Source of the DNA: Marinifilum fragile JCM 15579
Lineage (GTDB): Bacteria; Bacteroidota; Bacteroidia; Bacteroidales; Marinifilaceae
Assembly (NCBI RefSeq): GCF_001310955.1
Contig: NZ_BAZX01000005.1
Span: 1-64,000 of the forward strand
Direction: 5' to 3'
Length of the DNA: 64,000 bases
Shown here in pieces: positions 45,214 through 52,867 of this stretch. Made by a program: the position numbers and the translations under genes. Each line of letters begins with the position of its first letter. Position 1 is the first letter of the stretch. The notes under the pieces were generated by a model, which was given only the letters and a program-made list of their open reading frames with translations, made no database searches and had not been told where the DNA came from.

Positions 45214-45618
45214 TCATTCCTTTTTTAATGTTCGCATATAATTGACCAATTGCCAACGATCCTCTTCTTTTGGGATTTTTTTCTCAAAATTGGGCATTTC
45301 ATCTCTTCCTATGAAAGATTTAAAATAAAGTTCCCCGTCCTTTTGCTTCTGAAAATCCTGAAGAGAAAAATTAGGTACGGCAGACTTAAGTCGTTTAGCT
45401 TTTACTCCGTCACCCAGACCTTGTTTGCCGTGACAGGAACTGCAGTGGACTTTGTATAATGTTTTTCCTACAAATTTCGCGTCTGTTTTATTGACATAAG
45501 GATTCTTGAGATTTACATACTTGTCTGGCACCTTCCACGGTTTAGCCTGATATTCAATCCACGCAAGTGACAATGCTGAAAGCAGAAGAATTAATAATAC
45601 ATTGATTGGATTTTTCAT
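45214..45618 (-). CDS. Mono-haem cytochrome c
   Basis: This 134-aa protein has an N-terminal signal or anchor (INVLLILLLSALSLAWIEYQ). A single class-I haem motif is VHCSSCHGKQGLGDG and the probable axial Met lies in GRDEMPNFEKKIP, followed by the terminal helix RWQLVNYMRTLKKE. It is a periplasmic electron carrier or subunit. It lies 42 bp after the Ig-like/TM gene in the NrfCD cluster on the same strand, so it likely receives electrons from that complex. Confidence 0.9.
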   Translation of the reverse strand: MKNPINVLLILLLSALSLAWIEYQAKPWKVPDKYVNLKNPYVNKTDAKFVGKTLYKVHCSSCHGKQGLGDGVKAKRLKSAVPNFSLQDFQKQKDGELYFKSFIGRDEMPNFEKKIPKEEDRWQLVNYMRTLKKE

Positions 45619-45660
45619 GATGTTGATTCTTTTAAATTGTGAAAAATTTTAGCTTCGAAT

Positions 45661-46305
45661 TTATTTGTTGTCGGAACTTTTATCTTGTCCGACTTTTTTA
45701 ACAGAGGCAGATTCCTCTTTGTAAATCATATATAGTTGAAAGAGAATGTAACCAATTATTCCCCATACAACCAATAGAATAGAGTTTACCAGCAAGATAA
45801 GGCTCATTGGCGCATTTGCCCTTGCAGCCCACAAGCTTCTTTTATTTTGCTGTTCATCAATTACCAGGGGTATTCCCCAGGAGATGGTTTCTTGTATTGT
45901 GGTATCCCGGTAGGGTGGAGTATCTTCAATTTTTACCAATAGTATGACATTTCCCTCAGTGTCGCCAGGAAGATCTGAAGGGAATTCAATTTCCACTTTC
46001 CCCGATTCATCCGTTGTGTTGAAAACACTTCCAATAGGTAGAAGGCTAAAGCTTCTTTGTACGTAAAAGTACAGGTCGATCCCTGCTACAGGAGCTCCCA
46101 TACCCACAGGGTGTTGTTCCCGTACAATTGCAGTAATTAGCTTGACTGAATCCGTATCAGAGAAGTGAAGCTCAATTTTAGTCCCTCTTTCCTGTGCGAA
46201 TACTTCCGTAACGAAACCCAAAAAGAAAATTACAATAACAAGCCTTTTGGTGGTTTGATACAGTACACCTTTAATGGGTAAGAGATTATTTTTTTGATGT
46301 AACAT
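45661..46305 (-). CDS. Exported beta-sandwich protein with C-terminal TM helix
   Basis: This 214-aa protein has a signal peptide (RLVIVIFFLGFVTEVFAQ), a beta-sandwich domain (IELHFSDTDSVKLITAIVRE, GSVFNTTDESGKVEIEFP) and a C-terminal TM helix (MSLILLVNSILLVVWGIIGY). Its start overlaps the end of the NrfD gene by 20 bp, so it belongs to the same transcript. It is probably a periplasmic, membrane-anchored accessory subunit of the respiratory complex. I do not recognise a named family. Confidence 0.7.
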   Translation of the reverse strand: MLHQKNNLLPIKGVLYQTTKRLVIVIFFLGFVTEVFAQERGTKIELHFSDTDSVKLITAIVREQHPVGMGAPVAGIDLYFYVQRSFSLLPIGSVFNTTDESGKVEIEFPSDLPGDTEGNVILLVKIEDTPPYRDTTIQETISWGIPLVIDEQQNKRSLWAARANAPMSLILLVNSILLVVWGIIGYILFQLYMIYKEESASVKKVGQDKSSDNK

Positions 46306-46904
46306 TGTCTGCGATTTTGGATGATCGATTATTTATGGATTCTGTAATAGGTATAACAGGAAAAATTTTCATCATCAAACTTACCATAAGTATTACTCCA
46401 GCAAATGTGGCAAAAGTGATCGCCCATTCTTCCCATGTGGGATAATAATGGAGGTAGGATTCGTCCACGTCCTGAATTGGTAAGTAGGGGTGTTGTAAAG
46501 ATGGAATTACAATTAAAAATCTCTTAAGCCATGCACCCAAGATTACTAGGAAAGAAACCAGTAACATGATAAGTGGTCTTCTTCCACGTCGGAAAAGTAG
46601 GATGATGATGGGTAGAATTAGACCTATGATCTGAACAAACCAGTACATGGCAGAATATTTTCCTGAGAAAAGTTCAGTAATATGCTCTCCTTCGACTCCT
46701 ACCATTTTAAAAGCGGGTCCCAGATATTCATTAATGTTAAAGTACAAATAGACAAGAGATAACAATACCAGGATTTTTCCCATTTTGTCAAAATGTTCGT
46801 GTGTTAGATAGTTCTGAAGGTTGAAATTCCTTCGAACAAAGTACATTGCAATAACAATAACTGCTGCTCCAAGCATAAAAGCCCCGGAAACAAAATAGGC
46901 CCCA
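46286..46904 (-). CDS. NrfD/PsrC-type membrane subunit, C-terminal part (frame break)
   Basis: This open frame holds the second half of an NrfD-like quinol-interacting membrane protein. In the true protein it follows the GP of the upstream frame: YFVSGAFMLGAAVIVIAMYF, then HFDKMGKILVLLSLVYLYFN and ISMYWFVQIIG-like helices (actual AMYWFVQIIGLILP). It has about five TM helices and ends SSKIADNVTSKK. The ATG at 47053 used by gene callers is not natural. The break at 46898-46903 (a GGCC/C run) needs one base added. Role: quinol oxidation in an NrfCD-type complex. Confidence 0.8.
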
Positions 46905-47628
46905 GATTGGTGCTGTCCCAACCAGGGCGCCATGTAGTAGCAAATAACCACGACGTTATAGTGTGTATGGCAAAAGCTACTGGAATGACCATTATTTCCA
47001 GAATAGAGGAGGCCCTGTGTAACCTTTTTTGTTGAATAGGACTGCCTTTCCAATTCAATGAAATAGCCTTATAAAGTCTTTTTTTCCATTGAGGGATTCC
47101 ATTTAGCTGATCCCTGCAAATGGCCAAATCGGGAAGAAGAGGCAGTAGCAATAAAAGAATACTAATTACCAGATAAGTAATGATAACAATAACATCCCAG
47201 ATGATGGGGGATTGAATGCGGCCATGTGTAATAACATGGAAAAATCGATCGGGGCGTCCCATGTCCACAATAATTATAATACTAGCACAAATAATAGAGG
47301 CTACTGCCACCATTTCAGCAATCCGTGTTAAAGGGTACGACCATTTTGCATTGGCAAGCTTGAGAATGGAACTGATTAAAGAGCCAACCAAACTTACAGC
47401 TACAAAAAATACAAAGTTGGATATGTATATTCCCCAAGAAGTATAATCACGCATTGCAGTAACAATTAAGCCATGTTTAAGTTGTTTGTAGTATGCGAAA
47501 ATTCCTAACGCAATAACTATCGATAATACCAGCATAAGAAATTTGAAATTTCGTCCTGACTTGAGAACAGGAGTTGTCAAATCATTCAAAATTTGTTGGT
47601 TTTCTTTGGTTTTAAGAATTGATTCCAT
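46804..47628 (-). CDS. NrfD/PsrC-type membrane subunit, N-terminal part (frame break)
   Basis: This frame gives the first five or so TM helices of an NrfD family protein: YTSWGIYISNFVFFVAVSLV, IIVDMGRPDRFFHVITHGR, SPIIWDVIVIITYLVISI and HTITSWLFATTWRPGWDST. The family continues GPYFVxGA, but here the reading becomes GPILFPGLLC, while the next frame gives YFVSGAF. A single-base deletion near 46900 is the simplest explanation. Together 46286-47628 encodes a full ~447-aa protein. It follows the Fe-S subunit by 35 bp, in NrfC-NrfD order. Confidence 0.85.
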   Translation of the reverse strand: MESILKTKENQQILNDLTTPVLKSGRNFKFLMLVLSIVIALGIFAYYKQLKHGLIVTAMRDYTSWGIYISNFVFFVAVSLVGSLISSILKLANAKWSYPLTRIAEMVAVASIICASIIIIVDMGRPDRFFHVITHGRIQSPIIWDVIVIITYLVISILLLLLPLLPDLAICRDQLNGIPQWKKRLYKAISLNWKGSPIQQKRLHRASSILEIMVIPVAFAIHTITSWLFATTWRPGWDSTNLGPILFPGLLCLEQQLLLLQCTLFEGISTFRTI

Positions 47629-47663
47629 ATTGTTTGGGAGAATTTTTGATCTACAATTTGTTA

Positions 47664-48563
47664 TTATTCTTTAAATGGGAAAAGTCGATCAACCGGAGGG
47701 AGATAGTAAACATTTGGCTCAGTGCCGAGCTCTTCTAGATATCGGTAACCTGCTTTGTCTTTTAAGAGTTTACTCAAACGAACTGTATCAACACCATTGG
47801 TAACAGCATCTTCATTGGCATCTCCAAAGTATAAAACCCCGTTCGGACATGCTGTAATACATGGTGGAAGTTTCCCTTCCCGCAAATGATCTGGGCAGAA
47901 ATCACATTTTTCAACTGTTCCGACCTGGCTTGGTGTACTTGTTTCGGGAGAATAATGGGCATGCTTACTATTGCCTATAGGCTTTGGTTTTCCCCAATTA
48001 AAAACCCTGGCAGAGTAAGGACAGGCTGCCATGCAGAATCGGCAACCAATACATAGCTGATTATCGATAAGAACAATGCCATCAGATCGTTTGAATGTAG
48101 CACCAACCGGACAAACCTTAACGCAGGGAGGATTGTCACATTGAAAACATTTTTTTGGCATCCAGTAAGGTGATGAATGTGGATTATCTTGTATTTTTAA
48201 TACCTTGATAAAAGGGCGATCTGGTGGCAAATTATGATGTGCTTCACAGGCTTTTACACATTCTCTTGCGTTTTTACATTTTGCCAGATCAACTACCATA
48301 ACAAATTTTTTTCCAGGAATTCCCTTACGCGATTCTTTGTTTGAAACAGGTTTGTGGTGGTGAATTTCTTGCAGTTGATCGGCTTCAACTTCCATAAGCT
48401 TTCCTTCAGGAGTGAGTACTTTAATGGTTTGAGATGATTCCGTTTTTTTTGAGCAGGAGGAAAGAGGGAATGCTTGTACTCCAAGAAGTGTACTTACTCC
48501 AATTATTCCACTTGACTGTAAGAATTTTCGACGGCTTTTGTTCCTTTTGTTTTGCATTTTCAT
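47664..48563 (-). CDS. Tat-exported four-cluster ferredoxin subunit (NrfC/PsrB-like)
   Basis: The start is set at Met 48563 (MKMQNKRNKSRRKFLQSSG), which gives a twin-arginine signal; the ORF opens 102 bp earlier without function. Four 4Fe-4S motifs are visible: CKNARECVKACE, CFQCDNPPCVKVCP, CIGCRFCMAACP and CDFCPDHLREGKLPPCITACP. A lipobox-like Cys (PLSSC) also follows the signal. It transfers electrons between the NrfD quinol site and periplasmic cytochromes. It is the first gene of the minus-strand respiratory cluster. No molybdopterin subunit is encoded nearby. Confidence 0.92.
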   Translation of the reverse strand: MKMQNKRNKSRRKFLQSSGIIGVSTLLGVQAFPLSSCSKKTESSQTIKVLTPEGKLMEVEADQLQEIHHHKPVSNKESRKGIPGKKFVMVVDLAKCKNARECVKACEAHHNLPPDRPFIKVLKIQDNPHSSPYWMPKKCFQCDNPPCVKVCPVGATFKRSDGIVLIDNQLCIGCRFCMAACPYSARVFNWGKPKPIGNSKHAHYSPETSTPSQVGTVEKCDFCPDHLREGKLPPCITACPNGVLYFGDANEDAVTNGVDTVRLSKLLKDKAGYRYLEELGTEPNVYYLPPVDRLFPFKE

Positions 48564-48793
48564 ATGTAAATGATTCAAAGTGTAGGAAAAAAAAGATTGT
48601 ATTGGGTTGGATATCTTTAATATAAGAAATTTAGTCTGTGAGGAAAAATTTTTTTTGATCTTCATATGAAGAAGAAAAAGGTGATTGGGATTTATGGTGA
48701 CTTTTGAATTTTGTTAAAAAATATCTGTTTCTTGAATTTTAGGTGCGGAAATGCTATTTTAATAGTTGTTTTTAGGAAAGTTCATTAATTCAA

Positions 48794-49966
48794 ATGCTTA
48801 CCAATATGATAAATATTGCTTTATTCGGTCCTCCTGGTGCAGGAAAAGGGACACAGTCTGAATTCTTGATTAAGAAATACAATCTGTTTTACATTTCTAC
48901 GGGAGATCTTTTGAGAAAAGAAATAAAGGAAAGGAGTAAATTAGGATTGGAGGCACAAAGTATAATTGCGTCTGGAGGCTTAGTTTCCGATGAGATTATT
49001 GTACAGATTATTGAAAAAACCATTACCGAGAATCCGGATGCAAATGGATTTTTGTTCGATGGATTTCCCAGAACTTATATTCAGACCTATATTCTGGAAG
49101 GTTTGATGATAAAACTAAATACTTCCTTAAATTGTTTGATAAGTTTGGAAGTAGAAGAGGAAATATCGGTTTCAAGATTATTGAATAGAGGTAAAACTTC
49201 AGGAAGATCAGATGACAATGAAGCTGTTATAAGAAACAGGTTGAGAGAGTATAGGGATAAGACATTACCAGTTCTTCAATTTTACAAAGACAAAGGAATT
49301 TATTATGGGATTAATGGAAATCAATCCATTGATAAGGTAAATCTGGAAATCCAGAAAGTAATTAATGAAGAACTTGCCAAGAGCTTGTACAATGTTGTAT
49401 TGTTTGGATATCCAGGATCAGGAAGAGGATCACAAGGCATAGCCTTGGCCAAAGAGTTTGGTTTGGAATATGTTGCTACGGGACAAATGTTGGATCATGA
49501 AATTAAAAGTGGTTCTGAAATAGGTAAACATATTATTAAATTGTATGAGAATGGAGAATTGGTGCCAGACGAGATTGTTGTTCAGTTGATTGAAAAGAAG
49601 ATAGAAAGCTCCAATGGTGTGAAAGGATTTATTTTCAAAGGCTTTCCAAGAACTTTAGTGCAATCCTATATTTTGGATGGTTTATTAAAAAAACACAATT
49701 CGTCGATTAGTAAGATTATAGAAATTGAGGTGCCTACGCTTGAATTAATTAACAGGTTAGATGCCAGAAGTAAAACTAATAGATGTATGCCTTACGATAC
49801 CGAAACTTCAAAAATTGTGAAGCGATTGCAGGAGCATGAGCATAAAACGGTTCCTGTGATTGAGAAATACAATCAACTTCATGGGGTAATGAAGGTGGAT
49901 GGAGTGGGAGAGTTTGATGAGGTTTTTGATCGGATTGCAAATGAAATTAAGGATGATATTCAATAA
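48794..49966 (+). CDS. Tandem adenylate-kinase-like protein; second domain degenerate
   Basis: This 390-aa protein is two adenylate kinase folds in tandem. The first has an intact P-loop (GPPGAGKGTQ) and DGFPRT, with RLLNRGKTSGRSDDNEAVIRN, the short-lid form. The second (from residue about 200) keeps the shape but has GYPGSGRGSQ with the P-loop Lys changed to Arg, KGFPRT instead of DGFPRT, and an altered lid (NRCMPYDTETSK). Domain 1 probably catalyses ATP plus AMP to 2 ADP. Domain 2 is probably a pseudokinase or regulatory. A housekeeping adk is expected elsewhere. Start could also be Met 5. Confidence 0.85.
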   Translation: MLTNMINIALFGPPGAGKGTQSEFLIKKYNLFYISTGDLLRKEIKERSKLGLEAQSIIASGGLVSDEIIVQIIEKTITENPDANGFLFDGFPRTYIQTYILEGLMIKLNTSLNCLISLEVEEEISVSRLLNRGKTSGRSDDNEAVIRNRLREYRDKTLPVLQFYKDKGIYYGINGNQSIDKVNLEIQKVINEELAKSLYNVVLFGYPGSGRGSQGIALAKEFGLEYVATGQMLDHEIKSGSEIGKHIIKLYENGELVPDEIVVQLIEKKIESSNGVKGFIFKGFPRTLVQSYILDGLLKKHNSSISKIIEIEVPTLELINRLDARSKTNRCMPYDTETSKIVKRLQEHEHKTVPVIEKYNQLHGVMKVDGVGEFDEVFDRIANEIKDDIQ

Positions 49967-49981
49967 CTCTAATAATCCTGA

Positions 49982-50353
49982 ATGATGAGTGATAAAAAAT
50001 GCGATTGCGAAAAAAAGAGTCCAAAAGTTGTATTTGCCTGTTCTGGAGCTGCAGACGTTGGTGAATTAACCGATTTGGTTGCTAGGAAGATGAACAAGAA
50101 CAAACTTGCACAAATGAAATGTTTGGCTTTTGTTGGTGCAGGAATCCCTCAAATGATTGATTCGGTTAAGAATTCAGACTGTTTGGTAATTGATGGTTGT
50201 AATTTGGATTGTGGTAAATTAACAATGGAGCGCAATAATTTGGAAAACTTTACGCATTTGCGCTTGAGTGATTTAGGTTATGTGAAGGGAAGTTCACCTG
50301 CCGAAGAACACCGAATTAATGCCATTTATAAAGTTGCCAGTGATCTGTTATAA
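49982..50353 (+). CDS. DGC-domain putative zinc-binding protein
   Basis: This 123-aa protein matches the DGC domain family: CDCEKKSPKVVFACSGAADVGEL at the start, GIPQMIDSVKNSDCLVIDGCNLDCGK in the middle (the DGC motif), and a helical end. The conserved Cys pairs suggest metal binding. Function is unknown; such proteins occur beside redox or metal genes. It starts 15 bp after the tandem kinase gene and is probably co-transcribed with it. A terminator follows at 50359. Confidence 0.85.
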   Translation: MMSDKKCDCEKKSPKVVFACSGAADVGELTDLVARKMNKNKLAQMKCLAFVGAGIPQMIDSVKNSDCLVIDGCNLDCGKLTMERNNLENFTHLRLSDLGYVKGSSPAEEHRINAIYKVASDLL

Positions 50354-50358
50354 GATAA

Positions 50359-50395
50359 AAACTCCCGAAGGAATAAGATTCTCGGGAGTTTTTAT
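50359..50395. terminator. Bidirectional terminator
   Basis: AAAACTCCCGA and TCGGGAGTTTT pair over 11 bp around a 13-nt loop; A and T tracts on both sides serve the DGC gene (plus) and the ABC permease operon (minus). Confidence 0.8.
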
Positions 50396-50405
50396 TTTGA
50401 AGTAA

Positions 50406-52817
50406 CTATTCGTATCGTAATGCCTCTACAGGATCTTTCCTTGTAGCCAACCATGCCTGCAAACTGATGGTTGCCATTGCTAGTATCATGGCAGTTGCAC
50501 CGGAAATAATAAAAATATACCATTCTATTGTTGTGCGATATGCAAAGGCTTCTAGCCAGTTGTGCATGATATACCATGCAATTGGACTGGCAATGACAAT
50601 GGCAAATAGCATCCATTTTAAAATGTCCTTGTTTAGCATGTGTAGAATGCTAAAATCGCTTGCGCCCAAAACTTTTCTTACGCCAATCTCTTTGGTTCTC
50701 TGCTCAGTTGTAAATGAGCTCAATCCCAATAAGCCCAAACATGTAATCAGAATGGATAGAATGGAAAATATGGAGAAAAGCTGCATGGTATTGTTCTCGT
50801 TTTTATGGAGACTGGCAAATTGATCTCCCATAAAAAAGTAATCTAAAGGAGATCCTGATGCCTGTTGGCTCCAGTTGTATTTTAACAGGTTAAGCACCTC
50901 TTTCTTCTGACCTTTTCGGTATTTAATTGCAAGATATGATTGCGGTAATCCTTCGGGATGTAAAAATACCAAGGGCCCAATTTTCATGTGCAGAGATACA
51001 TAATGAAAGTCCTTTACCACACCAATAATGGTTTTGTTTCCCATATGTGTTTTAACAACTGTTCCAACAGGATTGCTTAAGTTCATATCTTTCACCAGGG
51101 CTTCATTTACCACTAAACCATCTTTGTCAGAAGAACGATCTTTAGAGAAATATCTCCCAACAGTCATCTTCATATCCATTGTTTTTGCAAAATCAAAATC
51201 TGCTGTCGTATATCTGGTTGAATATGGATTTTGATCATCACCAGTGGTTTTCCACATGGAGAAACCATCGTAAAAACCTCCCGGAATATTGTTGGTTAAA
51301 GAGGCATCAACCACATTGCTGTTTTTAAGAAATGCTTCTTTGAAGGCTTCCTTTGCACTCAGGCTTTGTACATTTCTAACGATTAAAAGATCTTCTTTAT
51401 CGAATCCCAAATCCTTTTGTTTGATGAAGTCCATTTGTTGGTAGGCAATTAAGGTACTAACAAATAGAAATATGGTGATACAGAACTGGAAACTTACGAG
51501 GCTTTGACGAAGAGGTGATTTACCCTTACCCGATTTCAATTCCCCTTTTAATACTTTGGCAGGATCGAATTTTGATAGGTAAAAAGCAGAATAACTACCT
51601 GCAAATAATCCTGTAAACAGTGCAATCCCAAGGAAAAGTAGAATCAGTTCAGGAGTTGAGTAATAGAGTTTTCCTAACTGTTTGTCAAGTAGGGAGTTTA
51701 TCACTGGAATCATTAGTTCCACCAGTAAAAGTGCAACCAGTAAGGCTACAAAGCTTAAAAGTATCGATTCAGACAAGAATTGCAGGATCAATCTTTTTCT
51801 GGTTGATCCTAAACTTTTTCGAACGCCAATTTCCTTTGCTCTTTGTGCTGATTTTGCCGTACTCAGGTTGGTGAAATTGATGCAGGCAATCAATAATATC
51901 AGAATTGAACTGAACAGAAATATGTACACATTATTGACATCTCCATTCTTTTCCAATTCATATATGGAAGTGGAGTGCAGATGGATATCAGCTAAAGGCA
52001 TGGCAAACATTCGGTAATAATCGCCATTGGATTCCAACTCTTTTAGACTCATGTTTCTGATACTCTTTAATGCCGGTTCAATATACCTTTTTACCAAGCC
52101 CGGTACTTTTTTCATAAATGCTTCTCCGTTTGCCTTTTTATCTAAAAGAACATAGGTGTAGGCTCCATCGTTATAATGACTGGTTACCTCGTTTTTAAAA
52201 CTGGTTTTGAAAGAGGTTAAAAAATGGAAATGAAAGTGTGAATTGTAAGGCAAATCTGTTGCTACAGCCGATATTGTGTAAGCCTGATCTTTACCGAAAT
52301 CTTCCATTTTAACCTGTTTGCCAATTACATCAATTGTCCCAAAATATTTTAAAGCGGTCTTTTCAGAAATGATTGCCTGATAAGGATTTGCAAGTGTTTG
52401 TTCTCCATTTCCTTTCAGGATTTGGAGGTCAAAAATTTTGATGATGGAAGGATCGGTCCAATAAAAATTCTTCTCCGTAAAACCTTTCTCTTCTGATTTA
52501 ATGACAGTTGGTTCAAAGAGCTCAACAATTCTACAAGCATCAATTACTTCCGGAAAATCCTCTATTAAGGTTGCAGCCAAAACCGGTGATGAAGTTGGAT
52601 GAGTCAATTCGAATTCATTCATTTTAATTGAGGTGTTCATCCTGTAAATTCGACTGTGATTTTTGTTGTGCTTGTCGTAACTGTATTCATCTATAACATA
52701 TAAGGATAGTACAATGCAACCAGCTAAACCAATGGCCAGTCCAAAAAGATTTATAAAGGAGTATATTTTATTTCGCCAAAGATTTCTAAAGGCAATTTTA
52801 AGATTATTCCAAATCAT
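50406..52817 (-). CDS. FtsX/MacB-type ABC transporter permease
   Basis: This 803-aa permease has the doubled FtsX/MacB arrangement found in Bacteroidota. The start is MIWNNLKIAFRNLWRNKIYS, with a large extracytoplasmic domain (about residues 50-280). FtsX core helices contain AKSAQRAKEIGVRKSLGSTRKRL, repeated near the end as EQRTKEIGVRKVLGASDFSI. It ends KDPVEALRYE. It works with a LolD-like ATPase, encoded at 55258-55967, to export or sense envelope substrates such as lipids, lipoproteins or antimicrobials. It is last in the three-gene operon. Confidence 0.9.
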   Translation of the reverse strand: MIWNNLKIAFRNLWRNKIYSFINLFGLAIGLAGCIVLSLYVIDEYSYDKHNKNHSRIYRMNTSIKMNEFELTHPTSSPVLAATLIEDFPEVIDACRIVELFEPTVIKSEEKGFTEKNFYWTDPSIIKIFDLQILKGNGEQTLANPYQAIISEKTALKYFGTIDVIGKQVKMEDFGKDQAYTISAVATDLPYNSHFHFHFLTSFKTSFKNEVTSHYNDGAYTYVLLDKKANGEAFMKKVPGLVKRYIEPALKSIRNMSLKELESNGDYYRMFAMPLADIHLHSTSIYELEKNGDVNNVYIFLFSSILILLIACINFTNLSTAKSAQRAKEIGVRKSLGSTRKRLILQFLSESILLSFVALLVALLLVELMIPVINSLLDKQLGKLYYSTPELILLFLGIALFTGLFAGSYSAFYLSKFDPAKVLKGELKSGKGKSPLRQSLVSFQFCITIFLFVSTLIAYQQMDFIKQKDLGFDKEDLLIVRNVQSLSAKEAFKEAFLKNSNVVDASLTNNIPGGFYDGFSMWKTTGDDQNPYSTRYTTADFDFAKTMDMKMTVGRYFSKDRSSDKDGLVVNEALVKDMNLSNPVGTVVKTHMGNKTIIGVVKDFHYVSLHMKIGPLVFLHPEGLPQSYLAIKYRKGQKKEVLNLLKYNWSQQASGSPLDYFFMGDQFASLHKNENNTMQLFSIFSILSILITCLGLLGLSSFTTEQRTKEIGVRKVLGASDFSILHMLNKDILKWMLFAIVIASPIAWYIMHNWLEAFAYRTTIEWYIFIISGATAMILAMATISLQAWLATRKDPVEALRYE

Positions 52818-52867
52818 ATTTATAGTTGTCAGAGGTTAGTAATTAGTTTGATTTTGCAAATCAATGT

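Noticed and set aside
45180-45225. Terminator GGAATGA...TCATTCC at the end of the mono-haem cytochrome gene
   Set aside because: The T-run lies on the plus strand whereas the gene is on the minus strand, and the arms overlap the stop codon, so its role is unclear.
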